Source: Symsagittifera roscoffensis (Eukaryota > Xenacoelomorpha > Acoela > Convolutidae). From it: DNA of 64,000 nt. A model generated the notes under the pieces. That model ran no database searches. It was not told the origin of the DNA and saw nothing but the letters and a program-made list of their open reading frames with translations. Below are positions 30,781 to 38,951 of the stretch, one piece after another. The position numbers were made by a program, and so were the translations under genes. Numbering within the stretch: position 1 is the first letter of the stretch; each line of letters begins with the position of its first letter. The DNA is taken from assembly GCF_963678635.1 (NCBI RefSeq), contig NC_087066.1:518201-582200 (forward strand), written 5' to 3'.

Positions 30781-32386
30781 GGGTTTTACAGAGTTTTTTA
30801 GAATAGTTCTTCTGCAATTCGAAGGATGGATGATGGACGTTGGTTTTTGGCGAACATCATTTTCTTCCGTTTCCTCTTTGTTAAAGAAGTTCCAGGAAGC
30901 TGGAGTTAGAGACATAAGACGTTGTGTCTTCTAGTGACAACGACTAAGTCTTTGCAACAAACTCAAATCTGATTTCAGAATGGTTGGCTATGTCAGGTTT
31001 TTCTGTTCTGCGTGGAGAACTTCTTTTGTGTCTGATCTAGTCTGGGAATGGCGTGGAGATTGTGCGTGGAGGGGATGCCTGGTTACTCGGATCTGTACGT
31101 ATACTTGAACATCGAGGTGGTCATTGGTCTAGTTCAATGAAGTCCTTTTCTGCGAAGTCAAGTCGTACTCTAAATCCTTTGAGTTGTGATTGTGAGTGGC
31201 ATATCGATCGTGGTTGGTCATTCTCTCTCGAGTGTAGTGGGGTCGTTTTGTCTTTAGATGTTCGTCCTTGGTGTTGTATTCTGATCTATGTATTGCATAA
31301 TGTAATTTACATTTTATAAAACATTTATTAGTTTAATATTTTTTAATTATGATTTTAGTTAGTTGTTTTCACAAAAGCTTTTTGTTTTAGTTCGGTTATT
31401 TTGAAGAGTTACTCACACTTGAGTAGCTCTTATTAAAAATAGAGGTGTGGTCACAAAGCGTGGATGTAGCGCGGTGGGTTAGGCCGGCTATAGAGCATGC
31501 TCAGGACGTCCTTCCTGGTGGGTTAGGCCAGGAGTGGGAGTATGATTTCATGCGGTTTTTGTGAGGGGTCCTGTTATGTGACAACGTTTTATGTTGGGTT
31601 TGTTGTGGTTTTTCTTATGTTTTGTTGGTTGTGTCCTTTTTTCAAAAATCAAATTGTTCGTGGTATGGGTTTGTCTTTCGACTTTTTTGTGTTTTATTAT
31701 TTCTTTCTTAGACTTTATAATAGTCTTCAAAAGAATAAATTATCCAGTTTTAAACTGGGTTAATCCGGTTTGGGTACCGTTGGTTTCCTTTTCTTAGTCA
31801 TGCTGTTATTCTATGATTTGTGGTATTTAGTAAGCTGCGTTGGTTAGTTTTGTTTAGTATATGATTCCTTTCCAACCGGGTTAAAGGAAAGTTTGAAACA
31901 TGTTATTATATGTTAGAGTTGTTGAGTGTGAAAACTTGAAATTGAAATTCATTATTTTAAACAATTCTTCGTGGGCGAGCTGTGCGAGTGTGGATAGAAT
32001 TTCTGTGCGAATGAATGAAAATATCAAAAGGTTAGTACTGCATTTGCATTTTATTAATCTACTGCATAGAATTTGGAAATTTACTGCTAGTTATGGGGGA
32101 ATTTTAAGTTACAAATTTTCATCATAATTAGATTTACTGCTTGTGGGGAAAATTTTAGAAATGAATTTACTGCGTTGGTATTAAATTTATAAATTTATAA
32201 GTGTAAGAGATTAATAGAATTTTTGAAATCTGTTTGATGAAATTTGCGATTTTTATTTGTCTTTTGTGGTTTTTGTAGGTGATTGTCGGATGAAGGCTAA
32301 AAATCTAAAGAAAACATGGATAAAGTATGGTGAGTTTTCTAATATTTTAATTAGTTAGTAATATTCATTTAATTCATACTTACCTG
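30781..32386 (-). other. 3' noncoding region of element B copy 1
   Basis: About 1.6 kb between the 601-aa ORF and the 3' LTR with no convincing sense ORF. It begins with a perfect splice donor three bases after the stop codon (intron start at 32383). Acceptor-like TTTCTTTAG and TTTTTAG sequences lie about 90 nt further on in sense (near 32300). Confidence 0.6.
32378..32386 (-). promoter_or_regulatory. Splice donor consensus directly after the 601-aa ORF stop
   Basis: In sense the sequence after the TAA is CAG|GTAAGT, a perfect match to the metazoan 5' splice site, with the first intron base at 32383. Splicing is not shown; this is a consensus match only. Confidence 0.5.
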
Positions 32387-34192
32387 TTAGTCGTCGGGGA
32401 AAAAACCGTGGGGGAAGATGTCGTGGATGAGATCGGAAGTTGTTAGTAGTTTAGCTAAGATGCGAATGATATTTTTAGTCTGAAGCAGTGGCCAAAGCAA
32501 TTGAAGTGCCTTAATAGTGGTTAGTTCTTCAGTGCCAACTGCAAACTCATAAGGTGTGTTTTGGATTAGATTATATAATTTGTGATTGAATTTAGTGTTG
32601 TGGATGAATTCTAAAATTGGGATTTCTATAGGTTGTACAAACTCGTGCGGGATAAGGAAGGGTCGGGATTCTTCGGCGTTGAAGGTCTTGGTGATGGGAC
32701 AGAAGATGTACATTTGGGTTATGGGATCATAATTGCGAAGAATACCATGAAGGTTAGTATCTTTAATGCAATATGTGAAATTTAGGAAAAATGGTGAAGT
32801 GTATTTGGAATTAATGAATTGAAAACGATGGTGTGGTTGTCTAGAGGGTGTGTGTAGGTCAAAGTGATTTTGGATGAAGCGATAATAACTATATGTGTGG
32901 GTTTGTTTAGTGCGCAACATAATATCGTGTGAGCAGTGTAAATCTCTTTCGTGTGGTGCAAGGAAATGAAAGGTTAGTGAAAATATTTGGAAGCGTTCTT
33001 TAAAACTTTCGTATGCTTGTGTGTCTGTTAGTGCTTCTGAAATAATGTGATCAAACTTTCGGTCGAAGATGTTTAGTGTAAATATATATGGTGTCTTGAT
33101 AAAAAATTTCTCGGTAATTTGGGGATTAGCGAAGCGATCGTCGTCTAAGAATTGATCTTGGTTAGCTCTGATGATGTTGTGATCATAGTATTCGAGTGTA
33201 TATTCGTTAGCTCTAGGTGCAGTGTGTGTTTTTAGTGATTTTTTATATCCAACGTAAGTAAATTGTCTAGCGGTTAGTGGTGTAGTGAGTCGATATAGCA
33301 TGTCCGTATTTCGCTCTATATCGATGTGAGTGTTAGATAAAGGTAAGCAAAGAGGGTTAGTAAAATGATAATATGAGGTCCAAGAGAGAGTGGGCATTAA
33401 AACGTATTCATCTACAAAGTTGCGTGTTTCGTTAGTGTCGTGGGGGGTGTTTAAGGTGTATTGTAGGAATGAGGGTAAGGTGATAGCTAAAAATTCTTTT
33501 GTGTTAGTATGCTTGGGGTGGTTGATGTATTCACGGGCTGTTCCTGGTTTTGCTGGGAAAGGATGGTTGGGGAACTTTCTTTTAAAAGTGCGGTAAGCTC
33601 TATTAGTGTTGAGTGAAGATTCAGTTGATGTGGATGATGGTGCTAATGATTCAGTATAATTTGAAGAGGGTGTAGGGGTAGGGGGGTTGGATGAATTTAT
33701 TGTGGAGGAGATTTGGTTTATGGTTGGGGTATTAAGGTGGTAGGGTTGTTGTTGGAGGGTAATAAAATTATCTAGCTCTGGGGAGATTCGGGGGGTGTCT
33801 GGAGAATGAGATGATTGGTCAGAATGGTATGAGGAGTAGGTTGGGGTAACTTGGGAAGCATAAGAGGGTGTGGAAGTGATTGGGTCAGGGTTATTGGATA
33901 ATATGGGTTGAAAAGGGGGTTGAGAAAAATTAGAAGAGTTATGAAAATTATTGGATGGGGATGGTTCTGAGTCGGCGAATTCATCGGGGGTTTCAATATT
34001 CGGGTTATTGAGTTGTGAGATGGAATATAAAACTGAGATGTGTGAATTAGTGTCGGAATTCATGCCTGATTTTACATTACTAGATGGAAAATCGGGTGGC
34101 GGAAAAGCAAAAAGTGGAATTATTGGGATTGGAGAGGTAAGATTGGTTGGGTGGGAATTTGATCGGTGTAGTGATCCAAGTTGGCGGCTCAT
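32387..34192 (-). CDS. Element B 601-aa ORF of unknown function
   Basis: The start ATG overlaps the env-like stop as ATGA (34192-34189), so its translation may be coupled to env. The first 200 residues are S/T/P/N-rich and presumably disordered. The remaining 400 look globular, rich in F, Y, H and I, with many aromatic residues ('FLDDDRFANPQITEKFFI', 'RFQIFSLTFHFLAPHERD'). There is no signal peptide, membrane segment or recognised catalytic motif. It is intact despite broken gag-pol. Its position after env is where complex retroviruses keep accessory genes, but the role is unknown. Confidence 0.75.
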   Translation of the reverse strand: MSRQLGSLHRSNSHPTNLTSPIPIIPLFAFPPPDFPSSNVKSGMNSDTNSHISVLYSISQLNNPNIETPDEFADSEPSPSNNFHNSSNFSQPPFQPILSNNPDPITSTPSYASQVTPTYSSYHSDQSSHSPDTPRISPELDNFITLQQQPYHLNTPTINQISSTINSSNPPTPTPSSNYTESLAPSSTSTESSLNTNRAYRTFKRKFPNHPFPAKPGTAREYINHPKHTNTKEFLAITLPSFLQYTLNTPHDTNETRNFVDEYVLMPTLSWTSYYHFTNPLCLPLSNTHIDIERNTDMLYRLTTPLTARQFTYVGYKKSLKTHTAPRANEYTLEYYDHNIIRANQDQFLDDDRFANPQITEKFFIKTPYIFTLNIFDRKFDHIISEALTDTQAYESFKERFQIFSLTFHFLAPHERDLHCSHDIMLRTKQTHTYSYYRFIQNHFDLHTPSRQPHHRFQFINSKYTSPFFLNFTYCIKDTNLHGILRNYDPITQMYIFCPITKTFNAEESRPFLIPHEFVQPIEIPILEFIHNTKFNHKLYNLIQNTPYEFAVGTEELTTIKALQLLWPLLQTKNIIRILAKLLTTSDLIHDIFPHGFFPDD

Positions 34193-36807
34193 CGTGGGCT
34201 AAAAAAATGATTATTTTGAGACTGAAAAGCGGTGGTATGGGGTTGTTCAATAATTTGTTCATAAGTATTATCATCTTGTGACTGGTGTGTCCTTATATGT
34301 TGGATGGGACTTTGTGATGTGGTGAGTCGAAAATTTGGATTATGTGTGATAGCTAAATTTCGAAAATTTCGTGGGACTAGGGATAGTGGATGGTTATTTG
34401 GTAGGGGTGGTAATTGTGGTGCCGTTGGCGTTATGTCTACATTGTTATGTTCTTCGTCGTATGTATTTTGTCGTGTTGCTATTTTTGTGTTATATTCTTT
34501 TATTTGTGCGTCTAAAAGAATTTTGTTTATAGATGTAGAAAAGATTCCAAAAAATCCTGCAAAGAGTATGCGTGCTACGCTTGCTTGTCTGTTTACTTGT
34601 GTGTGTATAGCACATGTGTTGTAGATTCCTTTTAAAAGTGAGAAAAGAAATCCAATAAAGTTAAACATTGCGTATAAAATAGTCAATTTTTCTAAGATGT
34701 AGTAGGGCCATCCTAGAAAATCGAGGATCTCATTTTTGAGTGTAACAAAGCTAAAAATGTTAATTGGTGATATATCTTGGGGACGGTATTTTTCACCGTT
34801 TAGATATATATAATCTTTAATGTCTTTAAAATATCCGCTATAGTCTTGCGTGTAGATATCGGCAAATCCTGCGGTTTCTGCAAGTTTGCGTAAATTTTGG
34901 TCAATTGATTGTCTTTGTATTGTGTCCATTTGTGTTAATAATTCTTGGAATTGTTGTGTTCTAATGTGATGTTGAATATCTGATTTTGAGTATATTCCTA
35001 TTGATTGTAAGTCTATATTTGGGTTTCGAGCAATAGCGCGAATGCTTTCTGGTGAAAATTTTTTGAGTGATTGCATTAATGTGGGATATGGAGTGAGGAG
35101 ATAATATTTATTTTCATCAGGGTTTAGTTGTACTACATTGTGGCTGTTTTCTGATCCACATGGGACTGCGGTATCCCAAAAATAGGTTCTTCGTGAAAGT
35201 GTATCCACGAAATGTACTTTATTCTTATAAAAGATAGGGATTCTTTTATAACATCGTTTATCTTCAAAAACGTATAGTGGTGATACTTTTTTAGTACAAG
35301 TATAAAACCATAAGATGTTTCCTTCATAGTCTAAAAAATTTGATCTATTTCCAGATAATAAGTATCCTGCATAGGGTATTTTTAATACTGCTAGTGCAAG
35401 TGATTGTAATATTTGTGTTCGTTCTAATTCGCATAGTTGGTGTAGTGTTTCTAATTCGGAGAGTGACATTTCTTGAAAAATTCGGCTAATTGTATAATCT
35501 AGTTTCATATCTAAATGAATATCATAGTGGATATTACCGAAATATGTAGTATTCATTAGTGATAATTCTTGTAAGCGTGTGCTTCTGGTGTCATGGGGTT
35601 TTAGATGTCCACCAGGTTGTCCGTTGCTTTTTTCAAAATTAACTGGTATATAGGATGTTCCTTCGTTTGGAGGATGACCTGTGGCATATGGGTCAATTTT
35701 TATTTTTCCAGTGGTCATGTCGAATCCTTTTTCGTATTCAACTAATATTTCAGAGTATTGTGTTCTGTGAAGTGGATTCCTGTATTTACATGCAAGTTCT
35801 GTTTCTTGATATATTTGAAAACGTGTCAATTTATTTTCTATATTGTGTATGTTTCTAAAATTAGTACTTTGTTTTCGTGATGGATGTACTTGTTCATATG
35901 GAATTGATTGTATAAAGTATTTTTCGTGAAATTTTATCATACGAGCGTGTATTCTTGCTACTTGAAATGTTGTACATGTATCTTCGGGGAACCAAACAAT
36001 TGTTGCTTTTGTTCTCGTTGTAGGGTCGCAATAACCTTGATCATTTTTACAAGGTAATCGGATTCCTTGATAGATCATTGTATTATCTGATAAATCTCGT
36101 GTTAGTTGTATTTTTTCGAGTTGTATTTTCCAATCGAAAAACATTATTTCTTGGTATCCTTTATTTTTTGTGTCTGCTTTGCAGTTTGATGGGTTATTTA
36201 TACCAATGTGTGGTATCCAATGTTTATCGTGTAGGTCATAGGTTAATCGTCCGTGTGCACCGTTATACGGGTATTTTTCGTCTAGTTTTATATGTCCTTG
36301 GTGTCTTTCAAGTTGTGATTGATGTACAGAGTCTGAAAAAACTTGAAAGTTAACTAACTTTCTTTCGGAGTTTTTATTTTGTGTGATGTTTAGTCTAAGT
36401 AATTCATTTTTACAATCGTCGGGATTGAGATGTAAAAGACGTTCTATATTACTCTGATAGAATGATTCATGGTCAAGTCGGTTTTTGTTTCCGTTCGAGA
36501 CTTGTGAACAATGTACTTTCTTTTCGGAAAATGTTGCTGTGAATTTATAACCTGTAACTGTTGTTGCTCGGGCTTTTGAATAGAGTGTTGCTATTACATT
36601 TGTGGTTTCTATAGCTTGTGGTTCTGTTTCACATTGTGATACTTGATTTATTGCATATTTGTGTAGTGTTTTTTGTTCATTTTCTTCACAATCGTAATGT
36701 GTTACTAATAAATCTTGTGGTCCTGTACGAGGGGAAGGGTTTATGTTTTGATTTGAGATTACTAGAAAAAGGAGTTGGAGAAAAATTAATAATCTTAGAA
36801 TATACAT
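34189..36807 (-). CDS. Element B env-like membrane glycoprotein (872 aa)
   Basis: It begins with a hydrophobic signal peptide (residues about 1-19, 'MYILRLLIFLQLLFLVIS'). A long ectodomain with scattered cysteines and several N-glycosylation sequons follows. Two hydrophobic segments lie near the C-terminus (about residues 695-760, 'ILYAMFNFIGFLFSLLKG' and 'ARILFAGFFGIFSTS'). A P/Q/N-rich tail of about 100 residues, presumably cytoplasmic, ends the protein. This is the layout of a type I viral envelope protein, and it sits where env is expected, after pol. I could not place it by eye in the baculovirus F, phlebovirus or gB classes and see no obvious furin site. The frame is intact. The upstream ATG-less frame overlaps its start by 13 nt. 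Confidence 0.75.
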   Translation of the reverse strand: MYILRLLIFLQLLFLVISNQNINPSPRTGPQDLLVTHYDCEENEQKTLHKYAINQVSQCETEPQAIETTNVIATLYSKARATTVTGYKFTATFSEKKVHCSQVSNGNKNRLDHESFYQSNIERLLHLNPDDCKNELLRLNITQNKNSERKLVNFQVFSDSVHQSQLERHQGHIKLDEKYPYNGAHGRLTYDLHDKHWIPHIGINNPSNCKADTKNKGYQEIMFFDWKIQLEKIQLTRDLSDNTMIYQGIRLPCKNDQGYCDPTTRTKATIVWFPEDTCTTFQVARIHARMIKFHEKYFIQSIPYEQVHPSRKQSTNFRNIHNIENKLTRFQIYQETELACKYRNPLHRTQYSEILVEYEKGFDMTTGKIKIDPYATGHPPNEGTSYIPVNFEKSNGQPGGHLKPHDTRSTRLQELSLMNTTYFGNIHYDIHLDMKLDYTISRIFQEMSLSELETLHQLCELERTQILQSLALAVLKIPYAGYLLSGNRSNFLDYEGNILWFYTCTKKVSPLYVFEDKRCYKRIPIFYKNKVHFVDTLSRRTYFWDTAVPCGSENSHNVVQLNPDENKYYLLTPYPTLMQSLKKFSPESIRAIARNPNIDLQSIGIYSKSDIQHHIRTQQFQELLTQMDTIQRQSIDQNLRKLAETAGFADIYTQDYSGYFKDIKDYIYLNGEKYRPQDISPINIFSFVTLKNEILDFLGWPYYILEKLTILYAMFNFIGFLFSLLKGIYNTCAIHTQVNRQASVARILFAGFFGIFSTSINKILLDAQIKEYNTKIATRQNTYDEEHNNVDITPTAPQLPPLPNNHPLSLVPRNFRNLAITHNPNFRLTTSQSPIQHIRTHQSQDDNTYEQIIEQPHTTAFQSQNNHFFSPR

Positions 36808-37928
36808 GTGTATGATAATCCTGAGTATGGATTATAAAATGTAATGTAGCCAATTGTGTTTTTGGTATATCTGTCGTATTTGTATATTACTTCAGTAGTT
36901 ATAAACGGTGGTGGTAGTGATTGAGCTGTTATGTTAGGTGGGTTTAATGGGTAGGGATGTTGAGTAATGTTGTTTAATTTAACTGTGATTTCAAACTTTA
37001 ATTGTAAACTGTTTTGTTGGAGTATTTGGATATTGTGATCACGGATATCGTCGTGAATGTCTTGTCGGTATTGTAATCTATTAAGTGCCCAGTTGTGGAG
37101 GCGATTACTTTCTAGATGTTGTCCAAATAATTGTGGAGGGGCTGTAAATGTATTCCAATCTAGTCTTAAAGGGATATTTGTTGATGATTGTTCTCGATAT
37201 CTGGCGTCGAGATTATTTGGAAAATTTAAGTTAAAAGGTGGTGGTGAAATCTGGCTTATTGATGGTGTTGATGGTAGTGATAATGTTTCTGGTAGTGATG
37301 AGGATGTTGTTGTATCCGTAGAAATATCTATGGGGTCATTGACTAAATTTGGTTCACCTTGTGTAAATGAATGTGTAGTCCAATATGGAAATCGTGATGT
37401 TTGGTTTGTGGGGTTGAAAGGATTTTCACGTATTTGCTCAGATGTTGGTGTTGAACCTAAGTAATCTGATGGTAGGCTTGAGGTGCTACGTTGTGAAAGA
37501 AGCGTAGGGGTTTCTGGTAATATACCAATGGGGTTTTCTGGAGTGTTTTGTGATGGGGATTGAGGTATATCAAAATGAACTCGGGGAGTTTGAAAATTTC
37601 TGTTTCGTCGAGGATGTATAATTTGTCTATTTATTTCGACTGTATTTTGGTTTTGACTAGGATTTCTTATTCTACTTAATTCTTGTGGTAGTGTTGGGTA
37701 TAGGTTATATGTTGGTTCGCTTAGAGGTGCTTGTCGTTGAACTGGTTCTAGTGGTTCTGATAAACGAGCATGTCGTTCTTCAAAAGTGTATGGATTGTCT
37801 TGAAAAGAAATTCGTGTAGATGTTTGAGGATTTTGAGTAATTGAAGGTGGTGTTGGGTTATCTTGGGATGATGTCGGTGAAGACTGATTCTGTGACTGTT
37901 GGGTAGCAATTTTTGATAGTTTTTTGAA
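36795..37928 (-). CDS. Element B 377-codon open frame without ATG (P/S/T/Q-rich)
   Basis: I read this stretch codon by codon. It is open from the TAA at 37931-37929 to the TAA at 36797-36795 and has no ATG anywhere. Residues 1-230 are rich in P, S, T, Q and N. The last 140 are more ordered ('LRLDWNTFTAPPQLFGQHL', 'FEITVKLNNITQH'). It could be an exon joined by splicing to an upstream start, use a non-AUG start, or be reached after reinitiation. The preceding 62-aa ORF is in another frame and stops before this frame opens, so a simple frameshift cannot join them. The second copy shows the same opening (63947-64000). Confidence 0.65.
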   Translation of the reverse strand, partial: FKKLSKIATQQSQNQSSPTSSQDNPTPPSITQNPQTSTRISFQDNPYTFEERHARLSEPLEPVQRQAPLSEPTYNLYPTLPQELSRIRNPSQNQNTVEINRQIIHPRRNRNFQTPRVHFDIPQSPSQNTPENPIGILPETPTLLSQRSTSSLPSDYLGSTPTSEQIRENPFNPTNQTSRFPYWTTHSFTQGEPNLVNDPIDISTDTTTSSSLPETLSLPSTPSISQISPPPFNLNFPNNLDARYREQSSTNIPLRLDWNTFTAPPQLFGQHLESNRLHNWALNRLQYRQDIHDDIRDHNIQILQQNSLQLKFEITVKLNNITQHPYPLNPPNITAQSLPPPFITTEVIYKYDRYTKNTIGYITFYNPYSGLSYTCIF

Positions 37929-37936
37929 TTATTACT

Positions 37937-38125
37937 TTAGTGAGAAAATTTGTGTTTATTATAATATTCTTCCAAAAAAAGAATTAGAAGGATTGTTGCT
38001 AGGGCAAATGTGAAGATTGCTTTCTTTATACATTTACATATGGTCAAAATGAGGGATGATAAGAATGCTATGAAAATTACAAACAATAAAAAAATATCAG
38101 TTCTACTGAAAATTGTTCGTATCAT
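37937..38125 (-). CDS. Element B 62-aa membrane micro-ORF
   Basis: A tiny protein with two hydrophobic stretches ('IFLLFVIFIAFLSSLILTI' and 'AIFTFALATILLILFL') separated by a C/K-rich turn, then a short polar tail. The other copy differs mainly by exchanges between hydrophobic residues, as expected for a conserved membrane hairpin. Its ATG overlaps the stop of the preceding 76-aa frame as ATGA. A viroporin-like or env-accessory role is conceivable but unproven. Confidence 0.6.
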   Translation of the reverse strand: MIRTIFSRTDIFLLFVIFIAFLSSLILTICKCIKKAIFTFALATILLILFLEEYYNKHKFSH

Positions 38126-38353
38126 TTAGACAAGTTATATGAATCGTACCTGTGGATATAATCAAGGGTTTTGGAAAGTTGGAGAAATAGTTCGAATATA
38201 GTGTAGAAAATTAAAAAAATGTTACAAAAAATGATTAGGATTATTAGAAAAGATTCAAGTATATCAAAAAGAAATATTATAAAGGTTTCAAGTATTGTAA
38301 AAAAAATGTTTAAGATTTATGAGTATTTGAGTAACTGATTGAGAGAAGAGCAT
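38122..38353 (-). pseudogene. Element B 76-aa hydrophobic micro-ORF, frameshifted in this copy
   Basis: It corresponds to the intact 76-codon ORF at 63523-63753 in the other copy. Here a homopolymer at 38299-38306 has eight bases where the other copy has seven, which shifts the frame early. The rest of the sequence is conserved, including the ATGA overlap with the 62-aa ORF. A sequencing error in the run is possible. Confidence 0.6.
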
Positions 38354-38951
38354 TTAAGAAATGATCTCTTGGTCGAATATTTTTTGCTGTTTGAGGCGAT
38401 TTTCAAGTGTGGTCGGATTATTTATTAGTTTTTTGACAAGTGGGTTGAGTTTTGTAAAAAATTGTTGGGGGCAATTTTCATGGTGATCGGGAGGTCGTCT
38501 TTTTCTTTATTTTTGTTTGTCAAATGATCCGGGGTATGGTGAGATTTTTATACTTTAGGCTAATTAAAATGTTCATTTTGTTACTTTAGGCTAAGTTAAC
38601 AAATTTGTTTTGGGGGCATTCGTGGTCTGAGTTGGGGAAATATTGTTGATCTTTGGGTTATTAGATAAGGGAGGGGTACGGTATTATGGTGATATTTATT
38701 TTAGTTGTCAAGTTGGAGTGGTTTGCTTATTTTTGACCTGGAGGTCGTAAAGTTATAGTTATAGATGTGCCTGGAGTTCTATATTATTCGTCTAATTGGT
38801 CTTAGTTTGAGTTAGAGAAAGTGACGGATTGGATGAATCCTATTGGTCTATTTTGAACTAGAATTATTGCGTACTTGTCAGCATGTTATTTTGAAAATTG
38901 TAAATGAAAAATGTTTCGGAGGTTTCAAGATTGTGAAGTATAATGTTAAAG
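38354..38951 (-). other. Noncoding gap between gag-pol and accessory block, element B copy 1
   Basis: About 600 bp without a credible ORF. A 13-base direct repeat (TTAGCCTAAAGTA in sense) occurs at 38582-38594 and 38551-38563, the latter running into TATAAAAA. The same arrangement is in the other copy, so it may be a regulatory spot for the downstream genes. Confidence 0.55.

Noticed and set aside
31053-31319. 88-codon + strand ORF in the 3' region of element B copy 1
   Set aside because: It is antisense to the element, isolated and without features; copy 2 does not reach this region for comparison.
31440-31540. Repeated 'GGTGGGTTAGGCC' considered as a tRNA or small RNA gene
   Set aside because: No A/B boxes or cloverleaf could be drawn. 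It is just a short direct repeat.
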